From Ignavibacteriota bacterium (lineage in GTDB: Bacteria > Bacteroidota > Ignavibacteria > Ignavibacteriales > Melioribacteraceae), in NCBI GenBank assembly GCA_013112585.1, contig JABFGH010000008.1, forward strand, positions 147,714 to 211,713: a stretch of 64,000 nucleotides of DNA, given 5' to 3'. The notes under the pieces were generated by a model, which was not told where the DNA came from, did not search any database, and worked only from the letters and a program-made list of their open reading frames with translations. Below are positions 18,055 to 26,796 of the stretch, in pieces. The position numbers and the translations under genes are program-made. Within the stretch, counting starts at the first letter, position 1; the number at the start of each line of letters is the position of its first letter.

Positions 18055-20907
18055 TTATTTTTGCAGCATCAATTTTTTTGCTGTGCTGAATTCACCCGCT
18101 TTTAAAGTATAAAAATAAACTCCGCTTGAAATCGGTCGGCTAAGGGATTGGGCATCAAAACGAACTTGATGACTTCCTGAATTAATGAACCCATCAACTA
18201 AAACGGCAACTTCTTTTCCCAGCACATCATAAACTTTTAATGTAACATAACCGGATTTGGGAACTGAGTATTGAATAATTGTACTAGGGTTAAAAGGATT
18301 AGGAAAATTTTGAGAGAGATAATAATCAGCAGGTTTGCTTCCGCTATCATCAATTGATAAAGGCAAATAAAAATAATCCAAAATCTTACTCATCAACTCT
18401 ATTCTAACACTTTGCGGATAAACAGTTTCAAATGGAAAAGCAAAATAGACCATGGCTCCCGCGGTACTGCTGTTTGGGAATGTGCCCTGATAAACAACTG
18501 CCGCATTATTTGAAGTTGAAGGAGCACCGCTGTATGTAAGTGAATTTATGCCGCCATTAACACCATTAATCGCATCGGGCCAATCTACATCAATTGTACC
18601 TTGCGTTCCATCATCAAATAAAAATGGGTCCATCCCGCTAAAGATGCTGCCCGCATTTGCCTCAACAGTATAATATGTTCCCGATTGATCACCGGGTGCG
18701 TCTTTAACATATTCGGCTTTAAGAAAATTATTATAGAAACTAATATCAGCAATTGTTGAGGAACCGGTTCGCCCAAGGTCCCAGCCAATTTCTGCACCCG
18801 AAACAAAAAGATTACCTCCGTTCTGCAGGAATGACATTACTTTCGATTTTTCAGTGCTGTTAAATGTTTCATCTGCTGTACTTTCATCGCCCAAAAACCA
18901 GACCACAGTTTCATAATCATTTATCAAAACCTGATCATTTATTACAGCATCGTTAAGTACATACGAAAATGGAAAACCGTTTTCATTCAAAGGATCTGCA
19001 TACATTTTTATGTAATCAAAACGCGTGTTGGTAGCCCTATCAAAACCATTAACTACAAGTACTTTATGGGCTGATGAAGATGGAACACCTGCAAATATTC
19101 TATTTATAAAGTTGGAGGAGCCCCGCGTGTTCTTTGCTTTTACTTTGAAGTAGTAAACCTGGTTTTCCTGCAATCCGGTTACTGTAATTTGACTGCTTAA
19201 TGATTCAGCTGAATCTGAAAATGTAATACCGTCGGTACTTATATAAGCTACATATTTTTCAGCAAACTCAGTTTCTTCACATTGAATTGACAATGTTGAT
19301 CCATTAATATTTGTTACACTGATAAAATTAGGAGCCGCAGGCAGCGGTGCAGAAAAGCTAACCGAATCGGATTCAACAATATTTGAAATATCAGACTCAT
19401 TCCAAAAACGATTTGCGGCGGTAACAAAATATTTATACGTGCCGGTATAAAAAGTTGCATCATCAAAGTCTTCTCTAATTACAGTTTCTTCGTTACTTAA
19501 AATCATCCTGATTATTTGATCATCATCCCTATCGTAAATTTCATCTTCCGATCGATAAAGAATAAACCATTGTTTTTCCGATAAAAATGGTGCCGGTGTA
19601 ATTGTTAAATCATAATTCAAAGAATCAATTTTTTGGATGCTGAGTGAAAGGACATCGGGCAATTCTGCATCCACTATCGGGCGCACCTTAGTTTTGCGAT
19701 CAAAAAACATATCACCCGCTTCTCCCCAATAATCATAATCATCCCACGTACCGGAACTAAAAAATTGAAAGCCATCAACCCAGCTTAGTGTTCTGCAGCT
19801 GTTAACAATTTCCGGATGACGATACCAGAGGTTATTCTGGTCGAGAATATAGGAGCCGGGTCCTACCGAGTATAATCTCCCATCGGCAATACCCTGCTGA
19901 ATATTAGGCTGCCAATCAGTTGTAAGCTCGGTTAAAAAAGCCGCTCCGGAAGTCCAATGATAATGCATAGGTGTAAGCTGATCAACGATTCCTAAATTAA
20001 ACCAAAGTGCGGCATCCTGAAACACTACATAGTATCCGTTCCATCCATTAGTGCCGCCTAATTTGTATTTACCCAAAGTTGCAGGAGTTAACCTTACCCA
20101 AGGCTTAACTGCTTGAATTGAATCGTGAAGCGTACCTACAAATTCTGTCACACTTGCTCTACGCCAGTCAGCCCAACTGCTGAAACCCGAAGGAATACCG
20201 CCGCTGGCAGGATGTTCGGCATCATAAATATATCTTTTAGTCCCCTCTATATTTTTACCTTCAGCAATTTTTTCATTTATAAATTGTCCGTCCATTAACG
20301 ATATTTGTTCAATGGCTGATTTATTGTTACTCATATCATCTTCATCGTATTCATTCCAGCGAACATAATCTAAATGCAATCCATCTATATCATAATTTCT
20401 AACAATCTCCATAGCAACATTAATTGTGTATTCTCTAACAGCGGCTAATCCCGGCGATGCACTTTTGTAAGAAGTCATGTACTCGCCGTCCTCATTGGTA
20501 TTTATCCACTCCGGATGTTCATAAGCAATAGTACCGGGCTGATTTGAAGCTACGTGGAATACATTAAACCAAGCATGTAATTCCAATCCCCGCTTATGTG
20601 CTTCTTCAACAGCGTAAGCCAAAGGATCATAACCGGGGTATTGATGCCCTGCGTAATATCCCCACGGCTCGTATGATGAGTTGTAATATGCGGTTCCGCT
20701 TTGACGAACCTGCCACAACACCGCATTCATATTTGCTTTTACATGATTATCCAAAATAGCTCGCACATTTACTTTATTTTGTTCCGCGGTTTGAAATCGG
20801 TTTATATGGTCCCAGGTAATTACCCAAGTGGAACGAAATTCTTCATTGGTTTGGGCTGTATTTTTTATTGTTATGATTGCAAGTAAAAGTATTAGAAGGT
20901 GTTTCAT
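18055..20907 (-). CDS. Secreted GHL10-type glycoside hydrolase with FnIII, GATase-like and T9SS sorting domains
   Basis: 950 residues. Signal peptide at the N-terminus, then a TIM-barrel of the GHL10/DUF187 (YngK-like) family: FRSTWVITWDHINR, MNAVLWQVRQSG, HAWFNVFHV, DIDGLHLDYVRW. A fibronectin III region (~530-615) follows, then a ThuA/GATase-like domain (~620-850, HKVLVVNGFDRATNTRFDYI, FLQNGGNLFVSGAEIGW). The last ~80 residues are a type-A C-terminal sorting domain (FPNPFNPSTII, VYDVLGKEV, GVYFYTLKAG), so it should be exported by the type IX system. The glycan substrate is not evident; relatives act on peptidoglycan-like or amino-sugar polymers. Confidence 0.88.
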   Translation of the reverse strand: MKHLLILLLAIITIKNTAQTNEEFRSTWVITWDHINRFQTAEQNKVNVRAILDNHVKANMNAVLWQVRQSGTAYYNSSYEPWGYYAGHQYPGYDPLAYAVEEAHKRGLELHAWFNVFHVASNQPGTIAYEHPEWINTNEDGEYMTSYKSASPGLAAVREYTINVAMEIVRNYDIDGLHLDYVRWNEYDEDDMSNNKSAIEQISLMDGQFINEKIAEGKNIEGTKRYIYDAEHPASGGIPSGFSSWADWRRASVTEFVGTLHDSIQAVKPWVRLTPATLGKYKLGGTNGWNGYYVVFQDAALWFNLGIVDQLTPMHYHWTSGAAFLTELTTDWQPNIQQGIADGRLYSVGPGSYILDQNNLWYRHPEIVNSCRTLSWVDGFQFFSSGTWDDYDYWGEAGDMFFDRKTKVRPIVDAELPDVLSLSIQKIDSLNYDLTITPAPFLSEKQWFILYRSEDEIYDRDDDQIIRMILSNEETVIREDFDDATFYTGTYKYFVTAANRFWNESDISNIVESDSVSFSAPLPAAPNFISVTNINGSTLSIQCEETEFAEKYVAYISTDGITFSDSAESLSSQITVTGLQENQVYYFKVKAKNTRGSSNFINRIFAGVPSSSAHKVLVVNGFDRATNTRFDYIKMYADPLNENGFPFSYVLNDAVINDQVLINDYETVVWFLGDESTADETFNSTEKSKVMSFLQNGGNLFVSGAEIGWDLGRTGSSTIADISFYNNFLKAEYVKDAPGDQSGTYYTVEANAGSIFSGMDPFLFDDGTQGTIDVDWPDAINGVNGGINSLTYSGAPSTSNNAAVVYQGTFPNSSTAGAMVYFAFPFETVYPQSVRIELMSKILDYFYLPLSIDDSGSKPADYYLSQNFPNPFNPSTIIQYSVPKSGYVTLKVYDVLGKEVAVLVDGFINSGSHQVRFDAQSLSRPISSGVYFYTLKAGEFSTAKKLMLQK

Positions 20908-21123
20908 TTTCGACTCATTTGTTATTTCAAATATTTATTCAAAATAAATAAATATTCATAAGATAAAAACATGTTAAATCACACTGGCGAATTTAAGGGT
21001 TGAGAATTTTTTACAGTTCAATAATTAAAATTGAATTTTTATAAAACTTTTATATGAACCTGAAAAAATTGTTTAATTATTATCTGACCAAGTGAGTAAA
21101 ATCTTTTAATTAAAATTCGATAG

Positions 21124-21140
21124 TATTGTTAAGAACAATA
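21124..21140. promoter_or_regulatory. Inverted repeat upstream of bacteriohemerythrin
   Basis: TATTGTT-AAG-AACAATA, perfect 7-bp arms, centred about 25 bases before the ATG at 21157 and just ahead of its GAGGT ribosome site. Position fits an operator or a leader hairpin; the binding factor is unknown. Confidence 0.4.
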
Positions 21141-21156
21141 TCAATTTGAGGTAATA

Positions 21157-21552
21157 ATGCCAGTAGTTTGGAAGCCGGAATACGAAGTTGGAATTGAATC
21201 TGTTGATGAACAGCATAAGCATCTGGTAAGTTTAATCAATAAATTAGAAGAAGCTAAGGCACATGAAAATGAGAATGAGGTAATTCATGATATATTTTAT
21301 GAACTTGTTGACTATACAAAATATCATTTTAGTGAAGAAGAAAAGTTTTTAAAATCGTTTGAGTATGAAAACTTGATGGTTCATAAAGCCCAGCATAAAG
21401 TCTTGGTAAAGCAAATTGTAGATATATTAAATGGGCTTAAAAAAGGTGAATACGAAGTAGGTGAAAAGTTGACCTTGATGTTACAGAATTGGCTTATTAA
21501 GCACGTACTAAAACATGATAAAATTTATGCAAATAAATATCTGGGAAATTAG
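21157..21552 (+). CDS. Bacteriohemerythrin
   Basis: 131 residues, the size of a single-domain hemerythrin. All seven di-iron ligands are visible: H20, H57, E61 (HFSEEE), H76, H80, H116 and D121 (HVLKHD). It reversibly binds O2 and probably serves oxygen storage, sensing or detoxification in a facultative or microaerophilic cell. A GAGGT ribosome site precedes the ATG. A perfect inverted repeat lies in its leader. It stands alone between two minus-strand genes. Confidence 0.95.
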   Translation: MPVVWKPEYEVGIESVDEQHKHLVSLINKLEEAKAHENENEVIHDIFYELVDYTKYHFSEEEKFLKSFEYENLMVHKAQHKVLVKQIVDILNGLKKGEYEVGEKLTLMLQNWLIKHVLKHDKIYANKYLGN

Positions 21553-21590
21553 ATAAGCCGGAGTTTTTCAAAATTGAAATGATTTTTTAA

Positions 21591-21617
21591 AATAAAAAAC
21601 CGCCCGTAAGGCGGCTT
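21591..21617 (-). terminator. Terminator of the methylmalonyl-CoA decarboxylase operon
   Basis: On the minus strand, GCCGCC-TTACG-GGCGGT followed by TTTTTTATTTT, 20 bases after the oadB-type stop codon. Confidence 0.85.
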
Positions 21618-21637
21618 CAAACAACAATCAATCTTTA

Positions 21638-22804
21638 TTAAACTACTCTCATAAGCAGGCTGAGCAAAATACCGGCTGCAACTGCCGAACCAATAACACC
21701 CGAAACATTAGGCGCCATAGCATGCATCAGCAAGTGGTTTGAAGGGTCATCCTTTAATCCTAAATGCTGAACAACACGCGCACTATCGGGAACCGCTGAA
21801 ACACCGGCAGCACCTATCATTGGATTTAGCTTATTGTCACCCTTCAAAAACAAGTTCATGAACTTCGCAAATAGAATACCCCCTGCAGTTGCAATTGCAA
21901 AGGATACTGCACCAAGTACAAAAATTAAAATCGATTGCGGAGTTAAAAATGTTGTAGCTTGTGTTGATGCACCAACGGTTAAACCGAGCAGCAATGTTAC
22001 AATATCAATCAAGGCTTTGCTCGATGTATCAGCTAATCTTCTTGTAACACCGGATTCTTTAAGCAGGTTGCCGAAGAAAAGCATTCCTAATAACGGAAGT
22101 CCGCCGGGAGAAATAAATGTTGTAAGTAATAATCCGACAATAGGGAAAAGTATTTTTTCCAAACGTGAAACCGAGCGAGGCGGTTTCATTTTCATTTTTC
22201 GTTCTTCCGGACTGGTTAATAAATTTATAATAGGCGGTTGAATTACCGGAACAAGTGCCATGTATGAATAGGCAGCAATAGCTATAGCACCAATTAACTC
22301 CGGTGCTAATTTAGATGAAAGAAAAATCGCAGTCGGACCATCAGCACCGCCTATGATACCAATAGCAGCGGCATGTTCAGCAGGAAAACCTAATGCTAGT
22401 GCCGCTATAAAAGTTAAAAATATACCAACTTGTGCAGCTGCACCAAGCAGCATTAATTTTGGGTTTGATAGTAATGCCGAAAAGTCCGTCATGGCTCCGA
22501 TACCTAAAAATATCAGCGGCGGATAAATTCCTTTCGTAACTCCATAGTATAAATAATTTAGTACACTTCCTTCTTCATAAATTCCTAATTGCAAGCCGGC
22601 ATTTTCAAAAAACGGAATGTTACCAACAAGAATACCAAACCCGATAGGGACAAGCAAAAGGGGTTCATATTCTTTAGCTATGCCTAAGTAAATAAACACA
22701 AGACCTATAACAATCATTATGGCATGCCCGATAGTAATATTTGCGAATCCCGTATATTGAAAAAACGTTGTAAAGCTTTCAGCTAACTGTTGTAAAATTT
22801 CCAT
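21638..22804 (-). CDS. oadB: Sodium-ion-translocating decarboxylase beta subunit
   Basis: About 388 residues, strongly hydrophobic with roughly ten membrane spans. It carries the family blocks GIGAMTDFSALLSNPK, GIIGGADGPTAIFLSS and NPMIGAAGVSAVPDSARV, where the GADGPT loop contains the aspartate essential for Na+ pumping and decarboxylation of carboxybiotin. The ATG at 22804 has a GGGAG site seven bases upstream and is preferred over a TTG at 22807. Last gene of the epimerase-carboxyltransferase operon, so the unit is more likely a methylmalonyl-CoA than an oxaloacetate decarboxylase. Confidence 0.93.
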   Translation of the reverse strand: MEILQQLAESFTTFFQYTGFANITIGHAIMIVIGLVFIYLGIAKEYEPLLLVPIGFGILVGNIPFFENAGLQLGIYEEGSVLNYLYYGVTKGIYPPLIFLGIGAMTDFSALLSNPKLMLLGAAAQVGIFLTFIAALALGFPAEHAAAIGIIGGADGPTAIFLSSKLAPELIGAIAIAAYSYMALVPVIQPPIINLLTSPEERKMKMKPPRSVSRLEKILFPIVGLLLTTFISPGGLPLLGMLFFGNLLKESGVTRRLADTSSKALIDIVTLLLGLTVGASTQATTFLTPQSILIFVLGAVSFAIATAGGILFAKFMNLFLKGDNKLNPMIGAAGVSAVPDSARVVQHLGLKDDPSNHLLMHAMAPNVSGVIGSAVAAGILLSLLMRVV

Positions 22805-22807
22805 CAA

Positions 22808-23245
22808 TTAACTCCCTATCTCAACAAGTGCTTCGCCTTCAAGTACGGAGTCACCGGCATTAACTTTTATTGCAGAAATTGTTCCTTCTTTATCGGCATT
22901 AATATTATTTTCCATTTTCATCGCTTCCATAATAAGCAGCTTATCACCAATTTTAACAACATCGCCAACTTTAACTTTAATTTCTAAAATTGTTCCCGGC
23001 AGCGGAGCATTAATTAATCCTGCGCCCTTCCTTTCAGTTGGTTTACTGGTTCTTGCTTTGCCGCTATCAGAGGAATGCACTACCGGTTTGCGAACAAGTG
23101 TTGGGGTTTTTGTTACTTTTTTCTCCGTATGGACTTCAACTTCGTACGTTGTACCGTTAACTTCAATTTTTGCAATGCCTTCTTCAATACTTTGTAAGTG
23201 AACGTCGTATTTATTACCTCGTATTGTAAGCTTAAATTTTTTCAT
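22808..23245 (-). CDS. Biotin carboxyl carrier protein of the decarboxylase
   Basis: 145 residues. The C-terminal 70 residues form the biotinyl domain with the EAMKMENN motif; biotin attaches to K110. The N-terminal ~60 residues (VNGTTYEVEVHTEKK) form the small domain seen in acyl-CoA carboxylase and OadA-type carriers, and a basic Lys/Thr/Ser linker joins them. It shuttles the carboxyl group from the carboxyltransferase to the membrane beta subunit. The stop codon is directly next to the beta-subunit start. Confidence 0.92.
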   Translation of the reverse strand: MKKFKLTIRGNKYDVHLQSIEEGIAKIEVNGTTYEVEVHTEKKVTKTPTLVRKPVVHSSDSGKARTSKPTERKGAGLINAPLPGTILEIKVKVGDVVKIGDKLLIMEAMKMENNINADKEGTISAIKVNAGDSVLEGEALVEIGS

Positions 23246-23257
23246 TTTACTTCCGTC

Positions 23258-23701
23258 TTATTTCCTTAATGGAGTTTGTCTTAAACCATAAATCTTGGAA
23301 CTCCAAGGTGAGTATGGCTTTTGGACTTTTTTAATTGTTACAATTGTATTTTCAAAATCATGAACTTCTTGGTAGTGAAGCGTGATTGCCGTGGAAATTG
23401 CCGCAGCTATTTCTCCGGGTATATCTAAATCCTTTTGTTCAACCTGTCTGCCTTGGGCACTTAATTTTTTACGCAGATTTAAGTGCAGCAGCTTTGTTAA
23501 GTTTTTAATAAAAAAGAACAGGGTGAGAAGTGCCATAAAAACAATAACATAACCTATAACTGAAATTATAATTCCATCCGTTCCAATTTTCGAAATATCA
23601 AAAGTCAGGTTATTTGCTAAACCGGCTAAAGAATTTTCTGCACCTGCACTATCTGCAGCAGCCTTCAATGAATCACTATTTTGTATTGTATCATAAAACA
23701 T
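23258..23701 (-). CDS. OadG-family sodium-pump decarboxylase gamma subunit
   Basis: 147 residues: an N-terminal Ala-rich periplasmic part, one membrane helix (~residues 45-68, IIISVIGYVIVFMALLTLFF), and a cytoplasmic tail ending YSPWSSKIYGLRQTP, a signature end of OadG proteins. The gamma subunit holds the complex together and may bind zinc. An AGGTGA site precedes the ATG. Sits between the carboxyltransferase and biotin carrier genes, the usual order for Na+-pumping decarboxylases. Confidence 0.88.
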   Translation of the reverse strand: MFYDTIQNSDSLKAAADSAGAENSLAGLANNLTFDISKIGTDGIIISVIGYVIVFMALLTLFFFIKNLTKLLHLNLRKKLSAQGRQVEQKDLDIPGEIAAAISTAITLHYQEVHDFENTIVTIKKVQKPYSPWSSKIYGLRQTPLRK

Positions 23702-23712
23702 TTTATCACCTG

Positions 23713-25272
23713 CTATAAAGGAATATTTGAGTGTTTCTTTGGCGGATTAACATCTTTTTTAGTTGAAAGCATTTGCAATGCCCTAATTATTCTAAACCTG
23801 GTATTCCTTGGTTCAATTACATCATCAATGTAACCGTATTTTGCGGCAACGTAAGGATTAGCAAATTTACGTTTATATTCTTCCTCTTTTTCCTGCATAA
23901 ATTTTGCTTTTTCTTCATCACTTTCAATATTTTTCAAATCGCGTGCATGAAGTACTTCAATAGCACCTTTCGCTCCCATAACTGCAATTTCTGCTCCGGG
24001 CCACGAATAGTTTATATCTCCTCGTAAATGTTTGGAACTCATAACATCATAAGCACCGCCGTATGCTTTTCTTAAAATAATTGTAATTTTAGGAACAGTG
24101 GCTTCACCAAAAGCAAAAAGAAGTTTTGCACCGTGAATAATTATTCCGCCATACTCTTGCGTGGTGCCGGGTAAAAAACCGGGAACATCAACTAAAGTTA
24201 CTATTGGAATGTTGAATGCATCACAAAACCGCACAAACCTTGCTGCTTTGCGTGAGCAATTTATATCCAGCACACCAGCTAAATAGTTAGGCTGGTTTGC
24301 AACTATACCAACCGAGCTGCCGTTAAATTTTGCAAAACCGGTAACTATATTTGGGGCGTACATTCTTTGTATTTCTAAAAACTCACTATAATCAACTATT
24401 GAATGTATAACATCTTTTACATCATAAGGTTTGTTCGGATTTTCAGGAATCAGTGTGTTTAATGCATCATCAAGTCTATCAATCGGGTCATCACAATTAT
24501 TTGCAGGAGGTTCTTCCATATTATTTTGCGGAAGGTAGCTGAGCAATTTTCTAATTATTAAAATTCCTTCTTCTTCATCTTCTGCAACAAAATGCGTTAC
24601 ACCTGATTTTGAAGCATGAACAGCAGCGCCGCCGAGTTCTTCATCTGTAACAATTTCGCCGGTTACAGTTTTTACTACTTTGGGTCCGGTAACAAACATG
24701 TAGCTTGTACCTTTGGACATGATATTAAAATCAGTTAAGGCAGGCGAGTAAACTGCACCACCGGCACAAGGACCAAAGATTGCGGAGATTTGAGGAATGA
24801 CTCCGGATGCCATAATATTTCTTTGAAAGATATCAGCATAACCGGCTAAACTTTTAACGCCTTCTTGAATTCGTGCACCGCCGCTATCGTTAAACCCAAT
24901 AACCGGGGCGCCAACTTTCATTGCCTTGTCCATCACTTTACAAATTTTCTGTGCGTACATTTCAGATAAAGACCCGCCGAAGATTGTAAAATCTTGAGAA
25001 AATATATAAACTAATCGACCGTCAATGGTGCCGTAACCGGTAACCACGCCGTCGGTAAGGTAAGATTGTTTATCAAGTCCAAAATCAGTAGTTCTATGAG
25101 AAACGAACATATCAAATTCTTCAAAACTTCCTTCATCAAGAAGCATTTCAATTCTTTCGCGGGCGGTAAACTTACCTTTTTTATGCTGCGATTCAATTCG
25201 TTTTTCACCTCCGCCCAGACGTGCTTTTTCACGCATTTCCATCAATTCTTTAATTTTATCTTCTATAGCCAT
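23713..25272 (-). CDS. mmdA: Methylmalonyl-CoA decarboxylase / propionyl-CoA carboxylase carboxyltransferase subunit
   Basis: 519 residues with the biotin-dependent carboxyltransferase fold. N-terminal half: [63 protein letters not shown]-terminal half: [27 protein letters not shown] and [15 protein letters not shown]. It transfers CO2 from (S)-methylmalonyl-CoA to biotin, or the reverse. The OadB, OadG and carrier neighbours favour the Na+-pumping decarboxylase assignment over propionyl-CoA carboxylase; no biotin carboxylase gene is present. AAGGAG site before the ATG. Confidence 0.93.
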   Translation of the reverse strand: MAIEDKIKELMEMREKARLGGGEKRIESQHKKGKFTARERIEMLLDEGSFEEFDMFVSHRTTDFGLDKQSYLTDGVVTGYGTIDGRLVYIFSQDFTIFGGSLSEMYAQKICKVMDKAMKVGAPVIGFNDSGGARIQEGVKSLAGYADIFQRNIMASGVIPQISAIFGPCAGGAVYSPALTDFNIMSKGTSYMFVTGPKVVKTVTGEIVTDEELGGAAVHASKSGVTHFVAEDEEEGILIIRKLLSYLPQNNMEEPPANNCDDPIDRLDDALNTLIPENPNKPYDVKDVIHSIVDYSEFLEIQRMYAPNIVTGFAKFNGSSVGIVANQPNYLAGVLDINCSRKAARFVRFCDAFNIPIVTLVDVPGFLPGTTQEYGGIIIHGAKLLFAFGEATVPKITIILRKAYGGAYDVMSSKHLRGDINYSWPGAEIAVMGAKGAIEVLHARDLKNIESDEEKAKFMQEKEEEYKRKFANPYVAAKYGYIDDVIEPRNTRFRIIRALQMLSTKKDVNPPKKHSNIPL

Positions 25273-25310
25273 TTAAGCTCCTTTAATAAAACAATATTCA
25301 GCTTTATTAT

Positions 25311-25718
25311 TTATTTTTGCTCTTCGCAAAATTCAGTTAAAACACCGTGTGTTGATTTTGGATGAAGGAAAGCGATGTTTAATCCTTCGGCACCTTTTCT
25401 TGGTTTGGAATCAATAAGCCTAACACCCTTTTCAGCGGCTTTGTCAAGCGCACCTTGTAAGTCATTTACCTTAAAAGCTAAATGATGAATCCCTTCACCT
25501 TTCTTTTCGATAAATTTACCAATTGGTCCTTCCGGGTCCGTTGATTCCAATAATTCAATTTTTGTTTGCCCGACTTTAAAGAATGCGGTTTTCACTTTTT
25601 GATCTTTAACTTCCTCTATTGCATAGCATTTTAATCCAAGTACACCTTCGTAATATTTAATTGCTTCATCAATATTTTTAACAGCAATTCCAATATGTTC
25701 TATGTGTGAAAGTTCCAT
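25311..25718 (-). CDS. mce: Methylmalonyl-CoA epimerase
   Basis: 135 residues from ATG 25718, which has a GGAG site seven bases upstream; a start further upstream would add 13 residues with no support. Glyoxalase-fold protein with HIEHIGIAVKNIDEAI, VKTAFFKVGQTKIELLE and GEGIHHLAFKVND, giving the metal-binding His, Gln/Glu set of the family. It interconverts (R)- and (S)-methylmalonyl-CoA, linking the mutase product to the carboxyltransferase. First gene of the minus-strand operon that ends at the OadB gene. Confidence 0.93.
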   Translation of the reverse strand: MELSHIEHIGIAVKNIDEAIKYYEGVLGLKCYAIEEVKDQKVKTAFFKVGQTKIELLESTDPEGPIGKFIEKKGEGIHHLAFKVNDLQGALDKAAEKGVRLIDSKPRKGAEGLNIAFLHPKSTHGVLTEFCEEQK

Positions 25719-25930
25719 TTTTATCTCCGGTTTAAAATTAAGATTTAAACCCTTCAATTTATGTGCCCTGCAATGATATTAAATTTTGGGCAAACTATTT
25801 TTTATTTTGTTGGTAAAAATAAGGATTATATAATCAGATACCACAGCTTATATTTACAAATATTTTATTTGTTTCTCAAATGTTGGAATTTGGTTTGATT
25901 TTGTAGAATAGATTTTTTTTAAAAGAGATA

Positions 25931-25961
25931 TTGACAATAATATTAAAATCTGCTAAGTTTG
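25931..25961 (+). promoter_or_regulatory. Promoter of tRNA-Asn (TTGACA ... TAAGTTTG)
   Basis: TTGACA at 25931-25936, a 17-base gap, then TAAGTTTG at 25954-25961, which matches the TAnnTTTG -7 element of the Bacteroidetes-type housekeeping promoter. The tRNA begins 13 bases later. Confidence 0.7.
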
Positions 25962-25974
25962 ATATTCAATTTAT

Positions 25975-26046
<72 letters not shown>

Positions 26047-26047
26047 C

Positions 26048-26090
26048 AAAAAAAATCCCGATCAAAAGATTGGGATTTTTTGTTTTAAAT
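26048..26090 (+). terminator. Terminator of tRNA-Asn
   Basis: AAAAATCCCGATC / GATTGGGATTTTT stem with AAAA loop and trailing T-run, two bases after the tRNA discriminator base. Confidence 0.85.
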
Positions 26091-26103
26091 AGTTGGGGTA
26101 TTT

Positions 26104-26358
26104 ATGTTTTATGTTTACGTAATTTATTCTAAAAAGTTTGATAAAATTTACATCGGGCAAACTATGGATTTAGAAATCAGACTAGAAGAACATAATGATG
26201 GCTTATCAAATTATACTAAAAAATTTATTCCATGGGAACTGGTTTACTCTGAAAAAGCTGATACCAGATCTGATGCTCTAAGAAGGGAGAAGCAGTTGAA
26301 ATCAAGTAGAGGACGAAGTTTTATTTGGAATGATATTATTGGTAAAGACAAATATTAG
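26104..26358 (+). CDS. Small GIY-YIG nuclease-domain protein, copy 1
   Basis: 84 residues, a stand-alone GIY-YIG domain: FYVYVIYSKKFDKIYIGQT supplies the two-strand GIY/YIG core (here VYVIYS and IYIGQT), followed by an arginine helix and the ELVYSEKAD strand, and a basic REKQLKSSRGRS helix. Proteins of this size are common in Bacteroidota and often called UvrC-like endonucleases; some small GIY-YIG proteins are selfish. Its stop codon TAG runs directly into the next tRNA 3' fragment, so the gene is part of the repeated unit. Confidence 0.85.
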   Translation: MFYVYVIYSKKFDKIYIGQTMDLEIRLEEHNDGLSNYTKKFIPWELVYSEKADTRSDALRREKQLKSSRGRSFIWNDIIGKDKY

Positions 26359-26400
26359 GGTTGTAAGTTCGATCCGTCAGCCGACGGATTACTCGCGGAG
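26358..26400 (+). pseudogene. tRNA-Asn 3' fragment, copy 2, with palindrome in the T-loop
   Basis: Carries GGGTTGTAAGTTCGA, then TCCGTCAGCCGACGGA (26373-26388), then TTACTCGCGGAG. It is the 3' end of the tRNA with a 16-base palindrome in place of ATC, and there is no 5' half, so it cannot fold as a tRNA. Confidence 0.85.
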
Positions 26401-26401
26401 C

Positions 26402-26440
26402 AAAAAAAATCCCGATCAAAAGTTCGGGATTTTTTGTTTT
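26402..26440 (+). terminator. Terminator copy 2
   Basis: AAAATCCCGA-TCAAAAGT-TCGGGATTTT with a T-run; the duplicated equivalent of the tRNA-Asn terminator. Confidence 0.8.
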
Positions 26441-26457
26441 AAATAGTTGGAGTATTT

Positions 26458-26712
26458 ATGTTTTATGTTTACGTAATTTATTCTAAAAAGTTTGATAAAA
26501 TTTACATCGGGCAAACTATGGATTTAGAAATCAGACTAGAAGAACATAATGATGGCTTGTCAAATTATACTAAAAAATTTATTCCATGGGAACTGGTTTA
26601 CTCTGAAAAAGCTGATACCAGATCTGATGCTCTAATAAGGGAGAAGCAGTTGAAATCAAGTAGAGGACGAAGTTTTATCTGGAAAGAAATTATTGGTAAA
26701 GACAAATATTAG
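26458..26712 (+). CDS. Small GIY-YIG nuclease-domain protein, copy 2
   Basis: 84 residues, identical to the copy at 26104 except for R-to-I in the LRREK segment and ND-to-KE in the C-terminal IWNDIIG segment. All GIY-YIG core residues are kept, so both copies look functional. The near-identity means the duplication is recent or kept alike by conversion. It lies between two tRNA-Asn 3' fragments and two terminators. Confidence 0.85.
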   Translation: MFYVYVIYSKKFDKIYIGQTMDLEIRLEEHNDGLSNYTKKFIPWELVYSEKADTRSDALIREKQLKSSRGRSFIWKEIIGKDKY

Positions 26713-26754
26713 GGTTGTAAGTTCGATCCGTCAGCCGACGGATTACTCGCGGAG
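26712..26754 (+). pseudogene. tRNA-Asn 3' fragment, copy 3, with palindrome in the T-loop
   Basis: Same fragment as at 26358, including the identical TCCGTCAGCCGACGGA palindrome. It closes the tandem array. Confidence 0.85.
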
Positions 26755-26755
26755 C

Positions 26756-26793
26756 AAAAAAATCCCGATTGAAAGATTGGGATTTTTTGTTTT
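26756..26793. terminator. Terminator copy 3, shared with the tag gene
   Basis: AAATCCCGATT / GATTGGGATTTTTT hairpin with T-run on the plus strand. It ends four bases before the stop of the facing tag gene and also has an A-run on its other side, so it may act in both directions. Confidence 0.75.
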
Positions 26794-26796
26794 AAA

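Noticed and set aside
26358..26754. Two further tRNA genes in the tandem element
   Set aside because: Only the 3' end of the tRNA is present, with a palindrome in the T-loop; no 5' half exists.
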